Virus record (IMG/VR): IMGVR_UViG_3300013009_000061
Coordinates: 1-52,424 of that record
Direction: 5' to 3' (one strand)
Length of the DNA: 52,424 nt
Origin: a virus
The notes beneath the pieces are model-generated. The model ran no database searches, was not told where the DNA came from, and saw only the letters and a list, made by a program, of their open reading frames with translations. The stretch's first letter is position 1. The number at the start of each line of letters is the position of its first letter. A program made the position numbers and the translations under genes. Positions 7,105 to 14,862 of this stretch are shown here, piece by piece.

Positions 7105-7739
7105 CGAAACCGACGACCGTGACGACCGGACAAGTGCGTCTGAGCTACGTGCATTTGACGAAACCGTATGCCGCGAATCCCGGGCAAGAGCCGAAGTACA
7201 GCGTGACGCTTCTCATCCCGAAATCCGACGTGCAAACGAAGCAACGTATCGATGCGGCTATCGAAGCGGCCATCCAAGAAGGCGTCCTGTCGAAGTGGGG
7301 TGGCGTGCGACCCCCGGTACTCAAGATCCCCGTCCACGACGGAGACGGCGTGCGCCCGAACGGCGAACCATTTGGACCTGAATGTAAGGGTCACTGGGTA
7401 GTCACTGCCTCCAGCAAACAGCCGGTCGAAGTGGTCGACCTCAATCTGAGTCCGATACTCGACCAAACGCAAATCTACAGCGGCATGTACGGGCGCGTGT
7501 CGATCACCTTCTTCGCTTTCAATACGAACGGCAACCGCGGTATCGGATGTGGCTTGAACGCCGTGCAGAAGGTCGCCGACGGTGAACCACTTGGCGGACG
7601 AATCAGTGCCGCGCAGGCCTTCGGTGATGGTTTCACGCCAGCTACGACTACCACACCAACTGCGCCGCCAACGGCTGCGAAACCTGCCATCGATCCGATT
7701 ACTGGCCAACCGCTGAGCGGAGGCGTGATGGGGTTGTGA
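7101..7739 (+). CDS. DUF2815 single-stranded-DNA-binding-like protein
   Basis: A 212-aa protein matching DUF2815 (pfam10991), with RLSYVHLTKPYAANPGQEPK near the start and IYSGMYGRVSITFFAFNTNG in the core. These proteins have an OB-like fold and usually lie beside DUF2800 and family A polymerase genes, where they are thought to bind ssDNA. The C-terminus is Pro/Thr-rich and flexible, as in many SSBs. The ATG overlaps the previous stop (ATGA). Confidence 0.82.
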   Translation: MTKPTTVTTGQVRLSYVHLTKPYAANPGQEPKYSVTLLIPKSDVQTKQRIDAAIEAAIQEGVLSKWGGVRPPVLKIPVHDGDGVRPNGEPFGPECKGHWVVTASSKQPVEVVDLNLSPILDQTQIYSGMYGRVSITFFAFNTNGNRGIGCGLNAVQKVADGEPLGGRISAAQAFGDGFTPATTTTPTAPPTAAKPAIDPITGQPLSGGVMGL

Positions 7740-7742
7740 GCG

Positions 7743-9029
7743 ATGCGACATTTGAGCGTGGACATCGAGACGTACTCCAACGTCGACATCAAGAAGAGCG
7801 GCCTGTACAAGTACGCGCAAAGCCCTGACTTCGAGATCTTGCTGTTTGCGTACTCGTTCGACGGAGGGCCCGTCGAGGTCGTCGACCTGGCTCAGGGAGA
7901 GCAGCTGCCGGCAGACATTCTGTCGGCGCTGCAAGACCCAGGCGTGATCAAACACGCTTACAACGCGGCCTTTGAGTGGTACTGCATCAATCGGTTCTGG
8001 CCATCTCCGCTCGAGCAGTGGCGCTGCACCATGGTGCACGGTCTGTACTGCGGGTATCCCGCAGGTCTCGCCAACGTCGCCAAAGCGCTCCAGCTCAACG
8101 AGGACAAGCAGAAGATGAGCGTCGGTGCCGCACTAATTCGGACGTTCTGTGTGCCGTGTAAACCCACCAAAGCGAACGGAGGGCGCACACGGACGCTCCC
8201 GCATCACGAGCCCGAAAAGTGGGCGCTCTTCAAGGAGTACTGTCGGCGCGACGTCGAGGTCGAGATGGAGGTTGCGAGGCGTCTGGCAGCCTTCCCGGTG
8301 CCTGAAGAAGAACAGCGACTGTGGGTACTCGATCAGCGCATCAACGCGTACGGCGTGGCCATCGACACGGACCTTGTGGACGGTGCCCTGGCCATCAACG
8401 AGACCGTGACCTCGGAGCTGATGGACGAAGCCGTCCGACTGTCCGGACTGGACAACCCGAACAGCGTGCAACAGCTCACCAAGTGGCTGACCGAGGAGTT
8501 GGGCGAAGAGGTCACGGACCTGCGCAAGGATACGGTGGAGACGCTGCTGCAGTCCATCGACGATGGCGCAGCCAGACGCATGCTCGAAATAAGGCAAGAG
8601 TTATCAAAAGCATCCGTCAAAAAGTACGCCGCCATGCGCGACGCGGTGTGCGCGGATGGGCGGGCGCGAGGGCTGCTCCAGTTCTACGGGGCCAGCCGCA
8701 CAGGGCGATGGTGTCTAGCCGAAGGAACGCCCGTACTTGTGCGAACACAAGAAGGCGAAATCCTGGAAAAGCCCATCGAATCTGTATTGCTTACAGACCG
8801 AGTTTGGGACGGAGAGCAGTGGGTAACTCACGAGGGGGTAGTGTTCAGCGGTGACAGGGACGTGATCACCTGGGACGGTATTACTGCGACCCCTGAACAC
8901 ATCGTGTACATCTCCGACACCGAATCAATGCCACTGGCCGAAGCCAAGAGAAGGGGGTTGCGACTGTGGAGAGGCAATTCACCGTTTACCGCATCATCGG
9001 ACCAACTGGCAAACAGTACATCGGCGTGA
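7743..9029 (+). CDS. DNA polymerase family A, exonuclease half, fused to split N-intein
   Basis: Residues 1-323 are the N-extein, a proofreading 3'-5' exonuclease. Exo I is DIETYS (D7, E9), Exo II is HAYNAAFE (71-78) and Exo III is YCRRDVEVE (Y166, D170). It ends at GASRTGRW, just before the conserved GRLIQPQNLPR of phage PolA. Cys324 then begins an intein: block A CLAEGTPVLV, a short linker region, and block B DGITATPEHIVYI with its TxxH. The frame ends at 9029 without block F or G. The last ~20 residues are encoded in DNA that also encodes the start of the GIY-YIG gene. No polymerase motifs are present, so this protein cannot polymerise alone. Its partner is encoded from 9841. Confidence 0.93.
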   Translation: MRHLSVDIETYSNVDIKKSGLYKYAQSPDFEILLFAYSFDGGPVEVVDLAQGEQLPADILSALQDPGVIKHAYNAAFEWYCINRFWPSPLEQWRCTMVHGLYCGYPAGLANVAKALQLNEDKQKMSVGAALIRTFCVPCKPTKANGGRTRTLPHHEPEKWALFKEYCRRDVEVEMEVARRLAAFPVPEEEQRLWVLDQRINAYGVAIDTDLVDGALAINETVTSELMDEAVRLSGLDNPNSVQQLTKWLTEELGEEVTDLRKDTVETLLQSIDDGAARRMLEIRQELSKASVKKYAAMRDAVCADGRARGLLQFYGASRTGRWCLAEGTPVLVRTQEGEILEKPIESVLLTDRVWDGEQWVTHEGVVFSGDRDVITWDGITATPEHIVYISDTESMPLAEAKRRGLRLWRGNSPFTASSDQLANSTSA

Positions 9030-9841
9030 CCAGCATGTCAGTGACAGAACGTTGGCGTCACCACATCAATCACGCCGATTCGGCGCCGATAGACCATCCT
9101 TTTTACTCGGATGTCCGTAAGTACGGCCGAGATGCGTTCATGGTTGAGACGATTCGCTCTGGATTGGGCTTCACCGAAGCCCGTAAGGCGGAACGTGCAC
9201 TCATCGCTGTCACCCCAGAGCACTTGCGTTACAACCTCTCTCCAGGCGGAGCGGAAGACGCGAAATTCGGCGGAATCGTGTTCTGGGAAAGGCTCAATGC
9301 GGATCCGGAAGCCCGACAGATTTTCCTGCAAAAGCTTTCAGAGGTAAAGAAGGCGCGCGATTGGTCAGACTATGAGTCCATGTCTGAGGCTGCGGAATCC
9401 TGGCGCAAGGAACATCCCAAAGAAGCGTACAGGCTCGCGTACCGGGCCATCCGCCTGGCACGCAAAGCTCGACCGCAGCCTGTTCGCAAGGAAGATACAC
9501 GTCCTCTGAAGGAGCGGCTCATGTGGAAGCACAAGCGCTCAGAGATGACGCGCAAGCATGCATTGGCGCAGTGGGCCCGCAGGACCGAAGCCGAACGCGT
9601 CGCAATCGGAGCAAAGATCTCCAAGAAACTGAAGAAACGAATGATGGATAAGGCGATCCTTCCTGATTTCAAGCAGGAAGAATGGCCGTTTGCAAAGGCT
9701 ACGGTTTTACGAAAGATGCGGCAGGGAATGTCGAGAGAAGAAATCATCGCAGACGCTATCAAGGTTGTCAGGCAACGCGGATCCCATTGGCGCGACGTAC
9801 AAGCCAAACTACAGGCCATGCGAAAAGAGGGGCATCTCTGA
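8966..9841 (+). CDS. Free-standing GIY-YIG homing endonuclease in the intein gap
   Basis: A 291-aa protein with an N-terminal GIY-YIG nuclease domain. TVYRIIGPTGKQYIGVT holds the two motifs (the first as TVY, the second intact as YIG), then ERWRHHINHA supplies the catalytic Arg region and TEARKAERALIA the likely metal-binding Glu region. The rest is lysine/arginine-rich and helical, as expected of a DNA-binding tail. The GTG at 8966 has AGAAGGGGG upstream. It overlaps the N-intein frame by 64 bp and ends in a TGATG overlap with the C-intein start. It sits in a third reading frame between the two polymerase halves and probably spreads the split-intein allele to intein-free polymerase genes. 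Confidence 0.9.
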   Translation: MERQFTVYRIIGPTGKQYIGVTSMSVTERWRHHINHADSAPIDHPFYSDVRKYGRDAFMVETIRSGLGFTEARKAERALIAVTPEHLRYNLSPGGAEDAKFGGIVFWERLNADPEARQIFLQKLSEVKKARDWSDYESMSEAAESWRKEHPKEAYRLAYRAIRLARKARPQPVRKEDTRPLKERLMWKHKRSEMTRKHALAQWARRTEAERVAIGAKISKKLKKRMMDKAILPDFKQEEWPFAKATVLRKMRQGMSREEIIADAIKVVRQRGSHWRDVQAKLQAMRKEGHL

Positions 9842-10911
9842 TGCGAACGTACGACATCATCAATGCAGGACCGAAGAACAGGTTCATGGCAAACGGCCGG
9901 ATTGTATCAAACTCAGGGCGGCTCATCCAACCCCAAAATCTGCCAAGAAATCACTTGGATTGCATGTCCTTGGCACGAGACCTCGTCAAGGCGCGCAAGC
10001 TTGATGCCATCCGAGTGATCTACGGCAACCTAGCGGACACACTCTCGCAGCTCACGAGGACTGCGCTCATCCCGTCTCCAGGACACCTCTTCGTCGTCGC
10101 CGACTTCTCCGCTATCGAAGCACGCATCACCGCATGGCTAGCGGGCGAAGAGTGGGTGCTCGAAGTCTTTCGGACGCACGGCAAGATTTACGAGGCCACG
10201 GCTGCGCAGATGTTCGGCGTGCCGCTAGAGCGGATTGTCAAAGGCAACCCGGAATACGAGCTGAGGCAGAAGGGCAAGGTCGCGACTCTCGCACTTGGGT
10301 ACGGCGGCGGTTCAGGAGCGCTCATCAACATGGGCGCGTTGAAACAAGGTCTCACAGAGGATGAACTGCCTGAGATCGTACAACGCTGGCGTGCCGCCAA
10401 CCGGCGCATCGTTGGCCTCTGGTACACCGTTGAAAACGCCGCGCTTGAAGTGATGCGCACGGGACAAGCCGTCGGTGTACGAGGGCTCATCTTCGCACGA
10501 GAGGGCGACGGACAGCAGGACTGGCTCACCGTACGGCTACCGAGTGGTCGCAAGCTCTATTACGCGAAACCCGCTATCGAGCTCAACGACCGCGGGAACG
10601 AACAGCTAAGTTACCAGGGCACCACGATGAAAGGCGGCAAACCGGAGAGGACGTCGACGTGGGGCGGGAAGCTCGTCGAGAACTTGGTGCAGTCCATCGC
10701 CCGCGACTGTCTGGCGGTGTCGCTCATGCGACTTGCCGCGGCAGGCTACAAGATCGCGTTTCATGTGCATGACGAAATCGTGCTTGATGTACCGGCTGAA
10801 CAAGCAGACGTCGATGCGGTGACGACCATCATGGGACAACCCATCGACTGGGCGCCAGGGCTACCGCTTAAAGCCGAGGGCTTCGTTTGCGAGTACTACC
10901 GAAAGGATTGA
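9841..10911 (+). CDS. Split C-intein fused to DNA polymerase family A, polymerase half
   Basis: A 356-aa protein. Residues 1-24 are a minimal C-intein: block F TYDIINAGPKNRFMANG and block G ending in IVSN with terminal Asn24, followed by Ser25 as the +1 nucleophile. The C-extein resumes with SGRLIQPQNLPR and carries all polymerase motifs: A (VVADFSAIEAR, D88), B (R142, K146, Y154-G155 in LALGYGGG) and C (HVHDEIVLD, D311). Splicing with the 7743 product would give a 655-aa exonuclease-polymerase, the normal size for this group. The ATG at 9841 overlaps the endonuclease stop (TGATG) and has AGAGGGGC upstream. Confidence 0.93.
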   Translation: MRTYDIINAGPKNRFMANGRIVSNSGRLIQPQNLPRNHLDCMSLARDLVKARKLDAIRVIYGNLADTLSQLTRTALIPSPGHLFVVADFSAIEARITAWLAGEEWVLEVFRTHGKIYEATAAQMFGVPLERIVKGNPEYELRQKGKVATLALGYGGGSGALINMGALKQGLTEDELPEIVQRWRAANRRIVGLWYTVENAALEVMRTGQAVGVRGLIFAREGDGQQDWLTVRLPSGRKLYYAKPAIELNDRGNEQLSYQGTTMKGGKPERTSTWGGKLVENLVQSIARDCLAVSLMRLAAAGYKIAFHVHDEIVLDVPAEQADVDAVTTIMGQPIDWAPGLPLKAEGFVCEYYRKD

Positions 10912-10916
10912 GGACC

Positions 10917-11147
10917 TTGCATGAAACCTGCTTCTACTGCGGCCGCGCGACCGAAGAGCCTCTTAATCGATACGGCGTACACGACTATTGCTGCTACGAA
11001 CAGGAGGACGACACATGCGAGACACCGCGCTCACAGTGGGCCAGCGAATCATCGCCATGGACTGTCTCGGCATCGGGCCGCGTGCTGGATATCGCTACGT
11101 GGGCGGCACCATCGAATACCTCTCTCCTCGAGGCTGGGCAACCGTAA
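10917..11147 (+). CDS. Small Cys-rich protein, possible zinc binder
   Basis: A 76-aa frame from a TTG at 10917, preceded by AAAGGATTGAGG, with a CFYCGRATEE-like CxxC, a CCYE pair and another Cys. This is suggestive of a treble-clef or zinc-finger protein. The C-terminal half overlaps the 11015 gene in another frame and is less convincing, so the true product could be shorter. Function unknown. Confidence 0.4.
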   Translation: MHETCFYCGRATEEPLNRYGVHDYCCYEQEDDTCETPRSQWASESSPWTVSASGRVLDIATWAAPSNTSLLEAGQP

Positions 11148-11251
11148 TGCTCGATTTTGGATATCGGGAGTGCTTCTGGCTGGAGGAACTCGAGCCTGTG
11201 GAGGAGGCGGCACCATGGGAGAACTGTGGGAACGTGCTTTACGCGCCTTAA
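11015..11251 (+). CDS. Small beta-rich protein, unknown function
   Basis: A 78-aa protein starting MRDTALTVGQRIIAMDCLG, probably a small SH3-like barrel (GYRYVGGTIEYLSPRGWATV, CFWLEELEPVEE). AGGAGGACG precedes the ATG at 11015. It overlaps genes on both sides within the replication operon. No functional motif. Confidence 0.55.
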   Translation: MRDTALTVGQRIIAMDCLGIGPRAGYRYVGGTIEYLSPRGWATVMLDFGYRECFWLEELEPVEEAAPWENCGNVLYAP

Positions 11252-11553
11252 AGGCACGCGTTGATGCCGGCGAACTCGACCCTGAAGACGTCATCACACG
11301 GTTGACCGATACCATCCTGCACCCAGAATCCCCTACATACGACCCGGTCAACCATCCTCGTCACTACGTAACCGGCGGTATCGAGACGATCGACTTCATC
11401 GAGGCAAAGCTCGGCCCGGAACGGTTTGAGGGCTATTGCATTGGCAACGCCATCAAGTATCTCTCACGTTATCAGCACAAGGGCGGCAAGGAAGACCTTC
11501 AAAAGGCCGTTTGGTACCTCAACCGCATCATCGAAAGGAGCCAAGAAGTATGA
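11215..11553 (+). CDS. DUF3310 nucleotide-kinase-like small protein
   Basis: A 112-aa protein whose C-terminal ~65 residues match DUF3310 (pfam11753): PVNHPRHYVTGGIETIDFIE, then GYCIGNAIKYLSRYQHKGG and LQKAVWYLNRII. The family is widespread in phages and its role is unclear. GAGGAGG precedes the ATG at 11215. It ends in an ATGA overlap with the clamp-like gene. Confidence 0.85.
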   Translation: MGELWERALRALKARVDAGELDPEDVITRLTDTILHPESPTYDPVNHPRHYVTGGIETIDFIEAKLGPERFEGYCIGNAIKYLSRYQHKGGKEDLQKAVWYLNRIIERSQEV

Positions 11554-12638
11554 CGACGACCACTGATCTGACCCTTGAAATCACGAAACCCATTCTCGAC
11601 GCCATGAAAACCGCCGCGCGGTTCGCGCCGAAGAAATACCCCGTACACGCCTATGAATACATCCGTGTCACCGCAAAAGGTGGGGACCTGATCATCGAAG
11701 CCGCAAATAGCGACGCGTACTACCGTCGGACCCTCTTCATGCCGGATGTAACGGTGCCCTCACCGACGGCCGCGGTACTACATCGCGATGTACTCCTGAA
11801 CACCAAGGCACCGACCACCTTGCAATTCGGCGACCGCCCGCGCTTGGGCCCGATGGTGCTTTGCCCTGATATCTTACCTGAGGACTTCCCGTCAGCCCCG
11901 CCGAAGGCGACAAGCGAAGCCGTGAATTGTGGTGCGGCTTACTTTCACGCGCTTGAACGCGCCGCACTTTCCGCATCGAAGTCAAAGGTTCGCCCAGTGC
12001 TGCAAGGCATCTGCCATCGCGGAAATGCAATGTTTGCCTCAGACGGCCTGTGCGCGTATTGGGCGAAAACAGATCAGTCCTGGCCGCAAGATCTCGTTTT
12101 ACCTGCCTCGTACGCGGCGACACTCGGGAAACTATTCGCGCGGTCAGGAGCATACATGGCCTGGAACGACTCACACATCTGGTATTGGGGCAACGGGCAT
12201 CAGATCGCAATTCGGCCTCTTGTACGCCCTGTGGATGGGCGACATTATCCCGATGTCGAAGGGGTCTTTCCACGATCAACACCGATTGCGAGCGGCACGC
12301 TTGATCGCAAAGCGTGGATGCAGGCACTCGATTCTGTGATCTCGCTCTATAAGTCGGTCAAACGCCGTGATCTCGAATTCCGGATGACCATCGAGGGATT
12401 CATCGGAAAAGCCGTCATCTGTGCACGTGTGGAGGGACATGAACTGCAACAGGAAGTACCCTGTCAAGCCAGCGTGTCCTTCTGGCTACGGATCAACGCG
12501 CAGTTGCTCCATCAGGCGCTACAACAGTTGGATGACAGTAACGAAGTCGAATTCGAATTTTACGGTTCGGAGACGCCGTTTCTACTCTCGCAACGTAACG
12601 GACAACGCAAAGCCTTGATCGCGGTCATGACCAAGTGA
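11550..12638 (+). CDS. DNA polymerase sliding-clamp (beta)-like protein
   Basis: A 362-aa protein of about the length of bacterial DnaN (~370 aa). The segments RPVLQGICHRGNAMFASDGLCAYW and VDGRHYPDVEGVFPR parallel the DnaN repeats around the T/SDG...RL and Y-P-D elements, and the repeated beta-alpha pattern fits a three-domain clamp. As a processivity factor it would serve the phage's family A polymerase encoded just upstream. AAAGGAG precedes the ATG. Sequence similarity to host clamps looks low, so the assignment rests on these motifs, length and context. Confidence 0.65.
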   Translation: MTTTTDLTLEITKPILDAMKTAARFAPKKYPVHAYEYIRVTAKGGDLIIEAANSDAYYRRTLFMPDVTVPSPTAAVLHRDVLLNTKAPTTLQFGDRPRLGPMVLCPDILPEDFPSAPPKATSEAVNCGAAYFHALERAALSASKSKVRPVLQGICHRGNAMFASDGLCAYWAKTDQSWPQDLVLPASYAATLGKLFARSGAYMAWNDSHIWYWGNGHQIAIRPLVRPVDGRHYPDVEGVFPRSTPIASGTLDRKAWMQALDSVISLYKSVKRRDLEFRMTIEGFIGKAVICARVEGHELQQEVPCQASVSFWLRINAQLLHQALQQLDDSNEVEFEFYGSETPFLLSQRNGQRKALIAVMTK

Positions 12639-12649
12639 GGTGGGACGCA

Positions 12650-12838
12650 ATGGGCACTCCCGTCACTTCCGATGTCGTCATCGTCGAAGCTCGCCCGCTA
12701 AAGATGCACAAAGGCTTGCCCACGGTCATCGAGCTCACGTATGTCGTCGGTCAACAGGTCCACGTGCTCGACTACATCCTGCGTCACCCCGACCAGGGCA
12801 AAGCCCGACCTCGCAGACACGAGGTGGACAAGCCATGA
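12650..12838 (+). CDS. Small protein, unknown function
   Basis: A 62-aa protein starting MGTPVTSDVVIVEARPLKMH, with GAGGTGGG before the ATG at 12650. It has a beta-rich core (TVIELTYVVGQQVHVLDYIL) and a basic C-terminal tail. It overlaps the MazG-like gene by 4 bp (ATGA). Function unknown. Confidence 0.5.
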   Translation: MGTPVTSDVVIVEARPLKMHKGLPTVIELTYVVGQQVHVLDYILRHPDQGKARPRRHEVDKP

Positions 12839-13650
12839 CGTATCGGAACTATCATCGCACACTCGCCGGTACCCCGGTCCCACGTGCGGACCGGGAACGC
12901 GCGGCAGAGCAATCCAGCGAAATGGTGGTGTATCACATGAGCAAAGCCGAGATGGAAGCCTATCTCGAGGAGCGATACGGGAAAAAGCGCAAGGACAAGC
13001 CTGAACCTACACAAGAGGCGTACCTCGCATTACGCCTGAATGGCAGAGGCCGAGCACAGGCCATTCGAGAGCTCTTCAACTCGCACAGTCAGGGCTATCA
13101 GGCGCTCGAACGGTGGGGGCTGAAAGACAAGCATGCGGAGGCAGCTGCGCTCGACGAGATGCGTCGCCGATTCACTGCCAAGACGGGCGAAGTGGCGCCG
13201 GCCGTCGAAGCAAACAGCACGGCGGAAGGCCTCGACACACAAGACCATGCACAAGATGCCGCGCGCGTTGAGGCACAAGAGGAAACCCCTGATGAACCCG
13301 AAGCCGAGCCATCGATTACCTTCACCCTCGTGTGCCACGAGGACATGGCGCGGACGGTGCTTGAGGCGCTCATCGAAGACGTACACGTCACCGCGCGCAG
13401 CAAAGGCTGGCACGATACCGAAACGCCGTTGCCGGTGCATCTCGCGCTCATTCACTCCGAGGTCAGCGAAGCGCTCGAAGCGGACCGCAAAGGTTTTGGC
13501 ACTGACCTAGTGGCCGAGGAGCTCGCTGATGTCGTCATCCGTACGTTCGACACCGCCGCCGCGCACGGGCTGAAACTCGCGGATGCGCTCCTCGCCAAGA
13601 TGGCGCGAAACAAGGCACGGGCGTATCGTCACGGCGGTCGGAAGTACTGA
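12835..13650 (+). CDS. MazG-like nucleotide pyrophosphohydrolase with N-terminal extension
   Basis: A 271-aa protein. The C-terminal ~100 residues show the all-alpha NTP-pyrophosphatase signature: HSEVSEALEADRKG (ExxE), then VAEELADVVIRTFDTAAAHG (ExxD). These coordinate the metal needed to hydrolyse NTPs to NMPs. Phage MazG-like enzymes adjust nucleotide pools or (p)ppGpp during infection. The N-terminal part includes a possible HTH-like helical segment (QAIRELFNSHSQGYQALERW) and an acidic linker (~140-175). The long extension is unusual for a MazG-like protein. Confidence 0.75.
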   Translation: MTYRNYHRTLAGTPVPRADRERAAEQSSEMVVYHMSKAEMEAYLEERYGKKRKDKPEPTQEAYLALRLNGRGRAQAIRELFNSHSQGYQALERWGLKDKHAEAAALDEMRRRFTAKTGEVAPAVEANSTAEGLDTQDHAQDAARVEAQEETPDEPEAEPSITFTLVCHEDMARTVLEALIEDVHVTARSKGWHDTETPLPVHLALIHSEVSEALEADRKGFGTDLVAEELADVVIRTFDTAAAHGLKLADALLAKMARNKARAYRHGGRKY

Positions 13651-13688
13651 TGGCGTCATCAACGCCGCGAGCGGGAGGAAAAGGCGCA

Positions 13689-14207
13689 ATGAGCGCAACG
13701 AACCGCGACACAGCAAGACGCGAGTATGATGCGTACCAAACGCCGCGATGGGTCATTGCAGCCCTGTTGGACAAGATCGGGCCACTAGTACACGGCAAGA
13801 CAATCCTTGAGCCGTGCGCCGGAAAGGGTGAGATCGTTCGAGCACTTCAAGACCGCGGCGCGGTGGTGACAGCCTACGATATTCAATCCGGGACTGACTT
13901 TCTGACGATGGACTGTGCCGGTATGCACTGGGACTGGTGCATCACCAACCCGCCGTACCGATACGCGCAGGAGTTCATTGAGAAAGCAATGAGCGTAGCC
14001 GACGAAGTTGTGATGTTGCTCCGTCTAGGTTTCCTTGCAGGGCAAAAACGAAAGGACTGGTGGCAAGTCAATAGACCGAAAGTTGTTTACGTCTTGTCCA
14101 AACGCCCAAGCTTCACTGGACGAGGAACCGACAGCGCGGATTATGCGTGGGTGTTATGGAGGCCAAGACGGCACGACACGTCTTGCACGCTTCTGGAATG
14201 GATGTGA
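13689..14207 (+). CDS. N6-adenine DNA-methyltransferase-like protein
   Basis: A 172-aa protein with an AdoMet-binding motif I (LEPCAGKGEIVRAL) and motif IV TNPPY, the signature of N6-adenine methyltransferases. It is shorter than typical solitary Dam-type enzymes and lacks an obvious target-recognition domain. It may be a minimal phage methylase or a degenerate relative. GGGAGGAAAAG precedes the ATG at 13689. An upstream in-frame ATG at 13650 overlaps the previous stop. Confidence 0.72.
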   Translation: MSATNRDTARREYDAYQTPRWVIAALLDKIGPLVHGKTILEPCAGKGEIVRALQDRGAVVTAYDIQSGTDFLTMDCAGMHWDWCITNPPYRYAQEFIEKAMSVADEVVMLLRLGFLAGQKRKDWWQVNRPKVVYVLSKRPSFTGRGTDSADYAWVLWRPRRHDTSCTLLEWM

Positions 14208-14221
14208 GGGGGGCTAGAAAC

Positions 14222-14485
14222 ATGAACGGACAGCTAGCGCCTGGCACAAGAGTTCGATGGTTCATCCGACACCGCGACGAGCGAATGCAGATGACGGGCT
14301 CCGTCATCGCGTTCGTGCCCGCAGGACATGCGGCACTAGCATACACACCAAAGGGAACGCCGAGCGACTGGCTTAAGGCCAAGAATATGGCGAAGGTGGA
14401 CAGGTATCTCGTAGAAGTACGCCCGTCATTAAACGTTTGGTTGTACTACTGCCCGCGCGCGTCACAAGTAGAAATCGATGAATAA
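14222..14485 (+). CDS. Small early protein, unknown function
   Basis: An 87-aa basic, beta-rich protein starting MNGQLAPGTRVRWFIRHRDE. GAGGGGGGCTAG lies before the ATG at 14222. No motif recognised. It continues the replication operon. Confidence 0.55.
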   Translation: MNGQLAPGTRVRWFIRHRDERMQMTGSVIAFVPAGHAALAYTPKGTPSDWLKAKNMAKVDRYLVEVRPSLNVWLYYCPRASQVEIDE

Positions 14486-14564
14486 CCGAGGGAATGCATT
14501 TCGCGAAACGTCATACGAGCCGTCAGCGCTGATCCGTTGGCGGCTCAACCTAGGAGTGAGACGG

Positions 14565-14855
14565 ATGAAAGTCTACATAGCGGGCCCCATGACCGGGCTA
14601 CCCGACTACAACTATCCCGCGTTCTTTCGCGCTGCGGAAGTCATCCGCGCGTTGGGTGATGAGCCGCTGAACCCCGCGGAAGGCATGATCGACCTGCATC
14701 AACCGTGGGCCTGGTGCATGCGACGGGCGCTACGGTTGTTACTCGACGCAGACGCTGTAGCAATGCTGCCGGGGTGGCAATCCTCCCGCGGTGCACGGCT
14801 TGAGTATGTGATCGCACAGCAGCTCGGCATGCCCGTCATCGAACTGGACGAATGA
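14565..14855 (+). CDS. DUF4406 nucleoside 2-deoxyribosyltransferase-like protein
   Basis: A 96-aa protein of the DUF4406 family (pfam14359). It opens with MKVYIAGPMTGLPDYNYPAF and has DADAVAMLPGWQSSRGARLE, the two conserved blocks of this Rossmann-like fold related to nucleoside 2-deoxyribosyltransferases. In phages the substrate is unproven; a role in nucleotide salvage or modification is inferred. AGGAGTGAG precedes the ATG at 14565. Confidence 0.85.
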   Translation: MKVYIAGPMTGLPDYNYPAFFRAAEVIRALGDEPLNPAEGMIDLHQPWAWCMRRALRLLLDADAVAMLPGWQSSRGARLEYVIAQQLGMPVIELDE

Positions 14856-14862
14856 GGATGTG

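Noticed and set aside
6909-8039. 376-aa minus-strand open frame
   Set aside because: It is antisense to the DUF2800, DUF2815 and polymerase genes, which have clear family motifs. High GC at third positions creates such shadow frames.
9682-9840. Longer N-terminus for the C-intein protein
   Set aside because: The extra 53 residues overlap the endonuclease gene in another frame, show no intein features, and the ATG at 9841 has a ribosome site and a TGATG overlap.
7743-10911. Broken polA as a sequencing or assembly frameshift, or as a decaying pseudogene
   Set aside because: The break contains intact intein N- and C-terminal motifs and a complete endonuclease gene, and both exteins keep all active-site residues and proper start signals.
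10921-11214. N-terminal extension of the DUF3310 protein
   Set aside because: The ATG at 11215 has GAGGAGG at proper spacing. The extension is Arg/Ala-rich shadow coding over two other small genes.
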